From contig JANCRA010000008.1 of the NCBI GenBank assembly GCA_024362935.1, positions 34,008,557-34,072,556 of the forward strand: a stretch of 64,000 nucleotides of DNA, given 5' to 3'. Below are positions 14,801 to 24,611 of this stretch, piece after piece. A model generated the notes under the pieces. It did not search any database. It was not told the DNA's origin and saw only the letters and a program-made list of their open reading frames with translations. Source of the stretch: Setophaga petechia. Lineage: Eukaryota > Chordata > Aves > Passeriformes > Parulidae. The first letter of the stretch is position 1, and every line of letters begins with the position of its first letter. The position numbers and the translations under genes were made by a program.

Positions 14801-14929
14801 TGCTATCTCACTTCTAGGCCAGTACCTTGGTAGATCTTGACTCAAGGCAGCTTTGAGACACAGGAGAAATAATACAATTGTGTGTTCCCAGCTGTTACTT
14901 TTAATCTAAATATAAAGTCAGGGCTTTTT
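8812..14929 (+). other. NETO1: NETO1 intron, 5' part
   Basis: AT-rich intronic sequence between the CUB2 and LDLa exons. I see no further exon, RNA gene or assignable mobile element. A 16-base direct repeat (GTACTAGAAACAGAAC) occurs at 14155-14170 and again at 14191-14206. The stretch 13660-14800 is especially AT-rich. Confidence 0.7.
14155..14206. repeat. Short direct repeat, 36-bp period
   Basis: GTACTAGAAACAGAAC is repeated exactly 36 bases apart, with partly similar sequence following each copy. A small local duplication. Confidence 0.7.
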
Positions 14930-16530
14930 TAAGAGCCATGGAAGGGATGGAAGGGACTCCAGGATACGGTCTAGTCCAATCCTTTTGCTCTAAGCAGGGT
15001 CAGCTACAGCAGGTAGCTCAGGGCTGTGCCCAGCTGGGTTTTGAATATCTTCAGTGATGAAAACACCACAACCTCACTTGGTAAACCAGCTATTGCACTG
15101 TGTTTGATCAGCCTCAAAGTAAAAGGAAGTTCTTGCATTTAAAGGGAATTTTCTGTATTTCCAGTAATGCTCATTGCTTTCTGTCTTGTCACTGGGCATT
15201 GCTGGGAAGAGCCTGGCTCTATGTTCTTCCCTCCCTCCCGGCAGGTGTTTGGATGCATTGACAAAAGCCTGCTCAAAACAGTCCCAGCTTTCTCAGCCTC
15301 TCCTCTCACTTCCAATATCTCAAGCCTTTAAAGACCTTAATGGTCCTTTGCTGGGCTCACTGCAGACATCTGTGTCCCTTGTGTGCAGAGGAGCCCAGAA
15401 CCTGACACAACACTGCAGATGTTGTCTCTCCAGTGCTAAACAGAAGGGAAGCATCAAACCTCTCAGCCTGTTGACAATTCTGCTTTTAATGTAGCCCAGG
15501 ATGGTGGTGGCCTTCTTGGCCACAAGGGCACATTGCTGGCTCAAGGTGATTTTCAAGGTGACCTTATTGCATACCAGAACCTTTTCTGCAAGCTTGCTTT
15601 CCAGTCCATCAGTCCCCAGCACATACCAGTGCATGAAATCATTCCTCCCAAGGCACAGGACTTTATATTTCCTTTTGTTAATCTGCTTGAAGATCCAGTT
15701 TACCCAGCCCATTGAGGTTTCAGTCAGCAGGACTTTTCAGAGATAGTCAAGAGTGGCTTCACAGTGATGTGAGTCACCTACTGCGGGAACCAAATTAGCA
15801 CCCAGGAGTTCATGTCTGCCCAGTTGATTGAACCTTCCCTAACCTCAGCCCCTTCCACTCAGAGAAGACATATTTCTGCTGGGATCATGCTGCCCTACTG
15901 CCATCACTCATCTGTGTCCTTTATGTATTTGAGTTTAGTCAGATCATTGTCCATTCATGCAGGATAACTGCTACTTTCACTTGATTTTCGGGCACTCCAG
16001 ATATTCAACTGCTGACCTTGGAGGAGGTGATCTTACAGAATCAATCAACTCTCCTAGAACTTGTATCTTTCCAGGACCACCTCCCATGGCATTTGTCCAC
16101 CCATACCTCTCAACAGTGAACTTTTGCTCTTCTGAGGCCCAGAATTATGATTGTGCTTTTTAGTTTGTTCCTTCTTTGAAGCATCCCAAACTCCATCATA
16201 TTGTGCTCCTGACATTCACCGTCCCAACTGATTCTTGCTTATAAAGGTATGAGGAACTGCAGACCTACCCTCATCAACTCTGTGATTAGCTGTGTCAGGA
16301 AGTTATCAATCCACTCTGGAAACTTCCTGGCTTGCTTGTACCCTGCTGTGTTGCCATCCACGGATATTATGTGGTTCAAATCCCCATAAGGACCAGGGCC
16401 TGTGATCATGAGTCTTCTTCCAGCTGCCTGAAGAAGATTTCATTGACTGCTTGTTCCTCGTCAAGTAGTCCAGACATAAAGTACAATGTTGGTAGCTTTC
16501 CACTGGACTTTCCACTAATCATGACCAAAA
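14930..16530 (-). mobile_element. CR1 LINE remnant, internally deleted, antisense to NETO1
   Basis: Read on the minus strand, 16530 to about 15900 carries decayed CR1 ORF2 endonuclease and linker sequence. A GDFNHPDI-like segment is seen as WGFEPHNI near 16354-16390. Further on are ESWLI and DHLLQ words (about 16010-16045) and the diagnostic PAWMN at about 15949-15963. From about 15740 to 14930 the sequence matches the 3' part of ORF2 and the 3' end of avian CR1, including the words for 'CAGCAATGTGCxC' and 'GGACTAGACC'-type tail sequence. The reverse-transcriptase core is missing, and 15740-15900 is unassigned. Frames are broken by stops, so it is inactive. The subfamily is not determined. 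Confidence 0.85.
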
Positions 16531-17100
16531 AGTCACTCATTTCCTCACCTGGGTGAGCTCTCTGCATTCCTGCTCTCCTCTCATATAATGGGCATTTATA
16601 TAGTGATGGGGAAGACCATGGAGTGATAGAGGATGGGTTCTGGTGTGTGGAGAGGTTTGTGCTGCTTTATCTAGTTGAAGTTAATGATAGCAGTAATTTC
16701 CTTTTTGTGAAAACATCTACAAGCTTGCTGTCACATACTGGTCGATTGCACTGTCGTCTTGGGTTCTCTAACAGCTTTTAAGACTGCATCAGGAGCAGAT
16801 CCATCTTGCTGTGAAAGAATCTGGTTTACCGTCAGTTCGTTTATCTTTTTTGTATTACTAGAATGTCCTTGATGTAGCATCCCAAGACTCCTTTGCTGAG
16901 CCTTCTTTTTGGGCAAGAAAGCAAATTTTTCAAATGTATAACAGGACTGACAAGTTTTCTGCTACCCTTTATGCTTTCATTCATTCCAACAAAATACCTT
17001 AATTAGAGTAGGGAAAACATATTGACTTCTTGTCCAGTTTAATCACTCTGCGTTCATGGGACCACAGAGAGAACCTGGCTATTTTAATTTTACAATCAAG

Positions 17101-17178
17101 AGGGGTTGTTTGTCATTAGAGGGAAAATGGGGAAATATTAAAACTAAGGGGGTAGACAAGGGGGTTGTTTGTCATTAG
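17101..17178. repeat. Direct repeat, 59-bp period
   Basis: GGGGTTGTTTGTCATTAG occurs twice, 59 bases apart, separated by G/A-rich sequence. A small local duplication. Confidence 0.65.
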
Positions 17179-17704
17179 TTTTCTGAATTTACATTTGAAT
17201 TTCTCTAATGCTAAGTTTGCTGTACTGGTTCTGAAATTGCTTTGCTTCATTCTTCATCTTGTTTTGACATTTATTCACATACATTTTTTTCCTCCACCAT
17301 TCAATAGCACAATTTAAGAAAACTTAAATTTCCATTCTTTTTTCATCCTTTATCTTGCTTTTCATTTCCAAATGTCCCTGTCACCTTTTTGCAGAATTAT
17401 TCCCTCTTAAATGTGAAAAAAGGTGTTTTTTATTGCTCTTTTTTTCTCTCTCATCTATGAAAATTTTTCTAATTTTTTTCATTTGATAGAAAATATCACA
17501 ATTTCTTTTGGTGCAGAATAAAATAACCATTTGACATTGTTTTTTTCCCGTAGATGCCTCTCTGTCTTATTTTCACTTCCTTGCTGCCTTCCTTTAGTTC
17601 TTCTTTTCTACTTATCACCACTATACTTCTGAATTCAGACAGCATTCTGTCCTGACTTCACTTCTAAGGTCCTTCATTCCACTGGGAATGTTTTCTGGCA
17701 TTTT

Positions 17705-17762
17705 GGTTGGGGTTTTTTTGTGTTTGTTTGTTTGGTTGGTCGTTTGTTTGTTTTTTTCTTTG
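17705..17762. repeat. (TTTG)n-like low-complexity stretch
   Basis: Degenerate TTTG/TTGG repeats. The open frame over it is an artefact of composition. Confidence 0.7.
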
Positions 17763-19113
17763 TGGGCTTCATCATGTGTAACCTATCTTAATCCTGCAAA
17801 TGATTGTTTGTTTGCTTTTGGTTTTAATATTTCCCCATTTTATCCTGTGTCACTTCTTAAAGTTTCTCTGTTTGATATTTGGGTCTTTTTTTTGGTACAC
17901 TTTGTATTTTGAATGGATGCCTCTTTAGATCTTCTTAGGTTTCTCACTTCTTATTACTCAGAGTAGGCAGTGAGACTGTTTTGGCATATGGGAAACATCC
18001 TAACAGATCCTCACCTTGCCTGGTAACAGGGATTGCAGCCAGAGCGTGAAAGGACGATTATGCCTTTGATGTGTTATCTACGTGATGTGTCACATCAGGA
18101 TGTGGCACAGCATCCTCCAGGCTCAGCCTTCATTGTCCCCATATGACAGCAACAGATAGATAAGGACTGTCCCTAAATATCCTCCCATTCTAATATTCAC
18201 ATGTGCTCTTCTGATCTGCCTAGCATAAAGTAGAATCCTTTCTGTAACAAACTTAAAATGTGGCCAGACTACCTGCACTTCAAGAGATGTTATACCAGAT
18301 TTGAAAATGAAAACTGAACAGTTTGTACAGAAATGAAAACTGGACAGGCTGCTTGATGTCTTCTGGCTAAGAGATACAGTATATGTATAGTGTTTTATCT
18401 GAGTGAGTGGTTACATATTTGGGGTATGCTTTTTGATTTTTATGTCATTTATTCTTTGCTTAACACACCATAACTGCTCCAAATATGCCAGTTATGGATA
18501 TCTTAACTTAAACACTTATTGGTAAGTAGATTTATTGACATGATCTATTGAGTCGTACAAGTCCTTTGTATTGTCCTTCATTTGCAAGCCCCTAAACCAT
18601 TCTCTCTGCTATGCATTTATGTTGTCATAGGAACTGCTTCTAAAGTTGCAGAGGAGAATAATTTCCATGAAGTATCAAGCTCGAAGTATCAGTTATATCA
18701 GTAATATGAGCATCATAACAGCTTTCTGATTAGCTAGGAGTCTTAGTTTATTATTTATCTCTCCCTTAAAAATAATCATAATAACACTTTTGGGTTGCTT
18801 GAAATAAAAAAATACATAAGGAGTTCATTTTTGACAATTTAACACTGACAAAGTTTGTAGCTCTTCTAAGTTACAGAAGTCTTTCTCGTTTAAAGAAGAG
18901 ATATGAGGAGTAATTTATCTGTACTATATTATGCACTTTTGGAGCAATAGCTTCACAACCCAAACACCTGATGATATCCCAATACTTCCATAAACATCAC
19001 AGTTTAGCACCATCTTCAGTACCTTCCAAAGGTTTTCGGGCAGTTTCTTCAAAGTAATAATACATGGCCATCAGTAACACAATTTTCCTGCGGCTTTAAT
19101 CTACATGATTCTT

Positions 19114-19338
19114 CTAGGCCATGGGCTTCAGGGACACTGAAGACTGCTGTGCTTCTTTATCTTCATACTTGTGATCAAAAGGGTGTTTCTTGACAGTAGG
19201 CTTTTTTGTGACCCAAATGTTTTTAGAATAATTTTGCTTTCTCTGTGTGTAAATGGTCAGACACCATTGATATGTGTCGTCAAGTACATATCTTCTTTGA
19301 GTCACAAAAGTTTTCTTATAAAATTGAGATTTCAGCAA
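19114..19338 (-). pseudogene. Unidentified minus-strand open frame, possible retrocopy fragment
   Basis: An open frame of about 74 codons with balanced, protein-like composition (words such as RRYVLDDTYQW, YSKNIW and KKHPFDHKYEDKEAQ). Beyond its stop the same strand continues with another plausible stretch (MAMYYYFEETARKP, about 19025-19065). Upstream the frame is broken by stops. I do not recognise the protein. It could be a decayed processed pseudogene or transposon fragment inserted antisense in the NETO1 intron, or chance. Confidence 0.2.
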
Positions 19339-19749
19339 AAACTTTAGAAGATGTTATCTGTCACTCATTGGATCTGTCTGGGATACATTTAACTCTTTTC
19401 ATAGCAGCCCATAGGGTGATATGTTTTGGATCTGTGGTTAAACTGTTGATAACACATTGGTGACTTCCCAACAATGTTTAGAATCCAACCTGCTACATGC
19501 AGGAGAGTCATACTAGGGGAATGTTCAGTCATTTTAGGATAAAACTGAGAACCTCCTGCCACAGAATAATAAAAAGTTTATGGCTTGACTGGTCTCCATG
19601 TTGCATGTCAAACATTTAATATACACAAGGAATATATGTTGTACAGCTTTGTCCTGTTATAGAATACATGTCCACTCCTAGGTATGTTTGTAGAGGAGAG
19701 CTGAATGGTTTACTAATTTAATATCATTTATAATTTCTTTCATTTTTAG

Positions 19750-19863
19750 CCCCTTGTGAAGCCAACACATTCTTTTGCCACAGTAATATGTGTATAAATA
19801 ATACACTGGTCTGCAATGGACTCCAGAACTGTGTGTATCCCTGGGATGAAAACCACTGCAAAG
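19750..19863 (+). CDS. NETO1: NETO1 coding exon: LDL-receptor class A module
   Basis: The exon encodes one complete LDLa module ([10 protein letters not shown]... to ...DENHCK), with six cysteines at exon residues 3, 10, 15, 22, 28 and 37. This is the extracellular membrane-proximal module of NETO1. An N-glycosylation sequon (NNT) lies at residues 17-19. The usual acidic calcium box of LDLa modules (C-D-G-x-x-D-C) is replaced here by C-N-G-L-Q-N-C, so Ca binding is probably weak or absent; the NETO family is known for a divergent LDLa. The acceptor is a T-rich tract ending in tttttag at 19743-19749 and the donor is GTAACA from 19864. It enters and leaves in phase 1. The flanking introns are about 10.9 kb and 2.3 kb. 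Confidence 0.96.
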
Positions 19864-22149
19864 GTAACATGTAGAATTGAAAAAGTTGTCATTCGCACTG
19901 CATGAGATACAGCATATAATCTTCAGTTTCTTGTTGAGTATGTGCCAAATGGGTGAAAGCTCAGAAGAGTAATTCAGAGAGAGCAGATATTAAGCAATAG
20001 AGGAAATGAAGGAAGGTAAAAAAATGCCAGTGGATTATACTTTCAGTGTTTTCATTTTTTTTTTTTCTCTGATGTTGCATTGGTTGTGTCCTGCTGTCTG
20101 TTTATGGACTTCTGGGAGGCTTTCTGATCACTTGGTCTATGCTTTCCATGCAATCTAAAGTATAATTAAATGTAATATTTTGGTTCCTTTGCCATAGTTG
20201 CCTTTGTAGTGGAGTAATATATGACTAGCAGGTGTCTTTTAGCTGCATGCTATGCCCATAATAGTAGTCTTATAAAGGAAGGTGGAATTAACATTGTAAG
20301 AAAGCAACCAAATCTACCTATAATCTAGTGAAATTGAAGTGCAAGGAACAAGCTAGTAAATACTACATCTGGAAATTTTTATTTCATAGGCAGGGAGTGA
20401 TGTTCTTATCCATGTACTGACAATGATTTCTAAATATTTCTGTGGTTCTGTTACAAAAACCACACAAACAAGCCCCAAAACAGCATCTGTGTTGTCTTCA
20501 GGGAAAAGAGCTTAGCAAAATTATATTGCAGGCTAGGAAGACAGTTCACTTCTGTCTTGTATCCTCCTGTCTCCCCCTTACTGCAGATTTGTTCCTGAAA
20601 GCATGGGATATGCCAAATTTAGGAACCAATCAAGAAAAAAATTCAGAATGAAGTGGATTAGCAGTCAGCCTGTAAATCTACTGAAGCCTGTAGAATCCTG
20701 ACAAGCAGTGAAATAGGGTAAAACACAAATGAAAACATACACTTCAAAAGAATACAGCTAAACTGTGGCATAGCATAATATTCTTCAAAGAAACTAAACA
20801 GACAACTGGGAAATTATTATTCATTCTCTAGTTCTTCACAATAGAGGAAAACAGAAAACCTTCATCACTCTTCAATTTCCAGAATGATTTTTATCTTTCC
20901 TTCATCAAGTATCTTTTATCAGGTCTTGTGCATTTATCCTCTCTTGTTTTTTCTGACTACAAAAAGGAGGTTTGCTGATTCCAGCAAAAATGTTGTTTGC
21001 CGCAGTGTTGCTTTTCCTAAGTCTGCTTGTTCTCCAGAGTCTGTGTCAGTCAATTAGAGAAACATTGAGTGAATCTGCAAGCTTAGACAATGATCTACTG
21101 AAGAGTTAAGTTTTGGTAACTGGGAGATTTTGAAGAAATGAGTGCCACTGTTTTGGTGTCAATAATTTCCATTTCAAAGGCTTTTTCTTAATTCCTTTTC
21201 TATGTCCTGGGTTGCCAGGAAAAATTACACTAAACTGGATGTTGAAACTTAACCACAGTTGACTTGCTATGCCTGAGAGAGACTGATACAAACACTTTCA
21301 ACTTGAATTTCTACAAGGCTCAGTCACCATCTTGTGCCTGTAGCCTTGTGAAGGCCAATCCCAGAGAAAGATCCACAAGAGGAGGGGGAAACTGGTTTTA
21401 TTTTATTATTTCTCTGCATTTTTATGCCTTATTCACAATGCAGAATTTGCTGACTAACTTATTAGAGGCTCCTGAGCAAAGGGTAGTAGGTATGATCAGA
21501 TTTTGGATTTTTATGGCTGTTTAGAAAGGTTTTGGTAATTAATGGGGAGGGGGGCACAGAAATAACTTGCACAAATGTGGTTTTTTTGCTTTCTGAAATC
21601 TAAATTTGAATAACTTTTCTATTTTCTCCTCATTTAGCTTTTTCATTGAATGCTACCAAAATTCCCACTCAGCTCATAAACATTAGACTTAAATCCTGTA
21701 AAATCTTGCTCTTTCATAGGACCTAATGTCCTAGCTGCATATATTTACTGGAAGAGAGAGAAAATAATGAAGAGAACATCTGTAAAAGTCTTGGGGGCTT
21801 TAGCAGCCAAATGGAGTTCAGAGGTGACATTGAAGCCATCTGCTTGTTACGGTGGTGGTTTTTTTTATAAAAAAGTAAAATAATTATTTTGTTTAATTAA
21901 ACTTGCAAGATACCCTGAATAAATAAGTTTCCAAGAGAATAGGCACATGAAGTATTTGTGTGTTGCTTATTTGGCTTTCACAAATATCTGATTTCTTCCC
22001 CTTTTCTTTTTTGTTGGTGAGACTGATTAAGTGAACTCAGAAATAGACTAGACTCAGCCTTGCAGTAATCTGTGAACACATCATAGTTGTTTTTATTCTT
22101 GAACTGCAATTAATGCCGTGCTTTTTTTTTTTTATTCCCTGTCGCACAG
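19864..22149 (+). other. NETO1: NETO1 intron between LDLa and transmembrane exons
   Basis: 2.3 kb of AT-rich sequence with no recognisable repeat family or exon. A 13-base T run lies just before the 22150 acceptor as part of its polypyrimidine tract. Confidence 0.8.
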
Positions 22150-22708
22150 AAAAAAGAAAAGCAAACCTATTGGACCAACTTACCAATACCAGTGGGACTA
22201 TAATTGGGGTGACCTCTTGCATTGTGATCATCCTCATTGTTATCTCTATCATAGTACAGATCAAGCAGCCTCGTAAAAAATTTGTCCAAAGGAAAGCAGA
22301 CTTTGATCAAACAGTGTTCCAGGAGGTGTTTGAGCCTCCTCATTATGAGTTATGCACCCTTAGAGGGACAGGGACTACAGCTGACCTTGCTGATGTTGCA
22401 GATGACTTTGAAAATTATCATAAACTGCGGAGATCCTCTTCAAAATGCATTCATGACCATCACTGTGGATCACAAGTGTCTAGTCTTAAGGGCAGCCGTA
22501 GTAACCTCAGCACAAGAGATGCTTCTGTCTTGACAGAAATACAACCCCAGCCTGTAAAACCACTTGTTCAGCCCATGAACAGGAGAAACATCCTTGTCAT
22601 GAAGCATAGCTACTCACAAGATGCTGCTGATGCGTGCGAGATAGACGAAATTGAAGAGGTGCCAACCACAAGTCACAGGCTGTCCAGACATGATAAAGCT
22701 GTTCAGCG
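22150..22708 (+). CDS. NETO1: NETO1 coding exon: transmembrane segment and most of the cytoplasmic tail
   Basis: The exon opens with a short extracellular stalk ([16 protein letters not shown], with an NTS sequon at exon residues 13-15). A single transmembrane helix follows at about residues 16-36 ([18 protein letters not shown]...), and then a basic stop-transfer stretch (KQPRKK). The cytoplasmic tail contains motifs I recognise from NETO1: [49 protein letters not shown] and [23 protein letters not shown]. The acceptor is a long T tract ending cgcacag at 22149, and the donor is GTCAGT at 22709, leaving in phase 2 within an Arg codon. If that donor is not used, the frame stays open for six more residues (see the read-through entry). 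All cysteines and the TM are intact, so this is a functional gene and not a retrocopy. Confidence 0.97.
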
Positions 22709-22730
22709 GTCAGTATCAATAGATTTTTGA
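22709..22730 (+). CDS. NETO1: Alternative NETO1 3' end by intron read-through (SVSIDF tail)
   Basis: If the donor at 22709 is not used, the reading frame continues as R-SVSIDF and stops at TGA 22728-22730. That replaces the PDZ-type TTRV tail with six residues. The retained sequence carries clustered AATAAA polyadenylation signals at 23124-23129, 23136-23141 and 23140-23145, so a short transcript ending in the intron is possible. Whether it is made is inference; no transcript evidence is available here. Confidence 0.35.
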
Positions 22731-22926
22731 TGAAGACTAACTATTGTGTAAGGACTTGATTGCCCAAACATATTCACTCTTTGATCATTAAAGACATATT
22801 TTCTTTCTTCTTTTTTTTATTGTTTAAATTTCTGTTTCCTGATAGCACATGCCATTATATTATCTCTTTCTGTCTCTCTTTCTCATCTCTGCTCCTCTTT
22901 CCTGAAGGATCCTGTATCTCTGTTTT

Positions 22927-22958
22927 ACCTTTCTACTTTCTTTCTTTCTTTTTCTTTT
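22927..22958. repeat. (CTTT)n-like pyrimidine stretch
   Basis: CTTTCTTTCTTTCTTTTTC-type simple sequence on the + strand within the last coding intron. Confidence 0.75.
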
Positions 22959-23123
22959 ACTGTCTTACATATACCCCTATGCATACAGGTCAACAAAGAA
23001 CAGGCAGAATTTTTAAAAACCAAAGAAGATTGTGTGAATTTACATTTTTGGAACAGCCACATTACATTTCCTTGTAACTGAGGTGGCCTTGAATATCACC
23101 CACTGTTGGTCTAACCATCTCTA

Positions 23124-23145
23124 AATAAATTCATCAATAAATAAA
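23124..23145 (+). promoter_or_regulatory. Clustered AATAAA polyadenylation signals in the last coding intron
   Basis: Three AATAAA hexamers, two of them overlapping, occur within 22 bases about 400 bp after the read-through stop codon. They could end a truncated NETO1 transcript that retains the start of this intron. In AT-rich DNA single hexamers are common by chance; the clustering is what makes this worth noting. Confidence 0.3.
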
Positions 23146-23846
23146 ATATACATATATCCATTTTGATGCATGACACGAGAATGAGGAACACAGTCCTGGG
23201 GCAAGGAAACCCCTTTCCTCATAGCATAATGCCTTTTCTATAATCAATGACAGTATTTCCAAAATTTAATTGTATCTGTTCCATTATTGATCACAGTATT
23301 TTGGTTTGTCAAATAAACATAGATAGATTAGAACATGAGACAAATTAATGAACACATATATATTTACATATAAAAATGAATTAAAGGAATATTTCTAATC
23401 AATAAAAAAAGAAAAAGCAAGCATAATATTTTTAATAAAAGAGCTGTATCTTTTGTATATTGCAATTTGAATCACTATAAATATGAATGATTGAAAGTTT
23501 ACAAGTAAAAGAAAAAGAAAACCAAAAAATTTATAAACAATTTATTTGAAAAAGAATAGATAACCCTTCTTTAATATATTTGTGTTTTCTCTTGCATGCA
23601 TTATTTATACATTTCTCGTTATAGTTTACATGGCCTCCATATTTTCTTTGCACATTAAGGCATTTCTTTAAAAAAAAAAAATACAGGTTTTTGGTTATTT
23701 TAATCCAATTGCATGTCTATGTAAATTACTTCCTGAATATCTATCAGATTATCAAAGTGTACTGTTTATAAAGTCTCTATATGCATATATTTCTTTTCTT
23801 CTATGCAAACACTATTATTTTGAATGAAATAGCCGTAACATTCCAG

Positions 23847-23907
23847 GTTCTGCCTCATTGGGTCTCTAAGCAAACATGAGTCTGAGTACAACACAACTAG
23901 GGTCTAA
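23847..23907 (+). CDS. NETO1: NETO1 terminal coding exon with PDZ-type C-terminus
   Basis: A small exon starts after ttccag (23841-23846). Its first base G completes the Arg codon split at 22708. It then encodes FCLIGSLSKHESEYNTTRV and a TAA stop at 23905-23907. This 19-residue tail is the canonical NETO1 C-terminus. The last four residues, TTRV, fit a class I PDZ ligand, through which NETO1 is reported to bind postsynaptic scaffold proteins. The frame is too short to be noticed in an ORF scan, and I assigned it from the tail sequence plus exact splice phase. The exon may continue as 3'UTR to 23921, where a perfect donor follows. Confidence 0.95.
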
Positions 23908-23930
23908 GAGAAAAACCCGAGGTAAGTAAA
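23908..23930 (+). promoter_or_regulatory. Consensus splice donor 14 nt after the NETO1 stop codon
   Basis: After the TAA stop the sequence runs 14 bases to GAG|GTAAGTAAA, with the donor GT at 23922-23923. This is a full match to the AG|GTAAGT consensus. It suggests that the terminal coding exon is spliced on to one or more 3'UTR exons further downstream. The stop lies well within 50 nt of the junction, so such splicing would not be expected to trigger nonsense-mediated decay. The acceptor was not identified. Confidence 0.55.
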
Positions 23931-24548
23931 CATATCTATACAACAATTGAACCATCTGTTGCTTTCCATTTTATTTGTTATGTTGCTAAAATGCATATTA
24001 GGTCTTAAATTGTATGTCATCTTGTATGGAAACAGGTTTGAATTTTAAAAAACTGAAAGCCAGATGACCACTTTAGCATTGCAAACTAAAAAAAATCTGT
24101 TAATTCCTTGTTCTTGACAGAATTGCAGTCAGCCCTGAGTAAGAACTGTATTAATTCCAGCTGCATAATAGAGTCATGTGCTTTGCATGGCTTTTGCATT
24201 TCATTTATTTATTTCTTAATTATTATTTATGGAAATAAAACTTAGAGCCCCAGCATGTGAAATAGAATTCAAAACTTGGTCATTTAATTCAAATCAGTAA
24301 GATGTGGAACTATGTGTTTTCAGTTATTTTTTTTTCATCCAGTCCTGTGAAGTGTTGTGGGAATGAAGAGCGTGTGTTAATATTGATAAATTTAGAGGTT
24401 CTGTAGCACTAAGGTTAATGTTTCAAATTAAACTTACTTTCTGGAGTATTTTCTTAGACTTTTCATTTTGCATAATTTTTATCAGCACTTAATAAACATA
24501 ATTTCAGATGTTTGTAATGGAGCTATGGATAACTACTGGTCTGTCAGT

Positions 24549-24611
24549 TTATATATGTGTATATATAAACATAGATAAATGTATATACATTTTTATGTGT
24601 ATATATGTATA
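24549..24611. repeat. TA/GTA-rich simple sequence
   Basis: Degenerate ATATGTGTATATA-type alternating sequence. Confidence 0.75.

Larger units (their letters stand above)
16531..19749 (+). other. NETO1: NETO1 intron, 3' part
   Basis: Mostly T-rich intronic sequence, with low-complexity T/TTTG stretches around 17400-17900 (notably 17705-17760). A GGGGTTGTTTGTCATTAG direct repeat lies at 17102-17119 and 17161-17178. A minus-strand open frame at 19114-19338 is listed separately. No other exon seen. Confidence 0.65.
22709..23846 (+). other. NETO1: Last coding intron of NETO1
   Basis: 1.14-kb intron starting GTCAGT and ending TTCCAG. It contains the read-through stop codon (22728-22730), a CTTT-rich stretch (22927-22958) and the clustered AATAAA signals at 23124-23145. 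Otherwise AT-rich and featureless. Confidence 0.85.
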
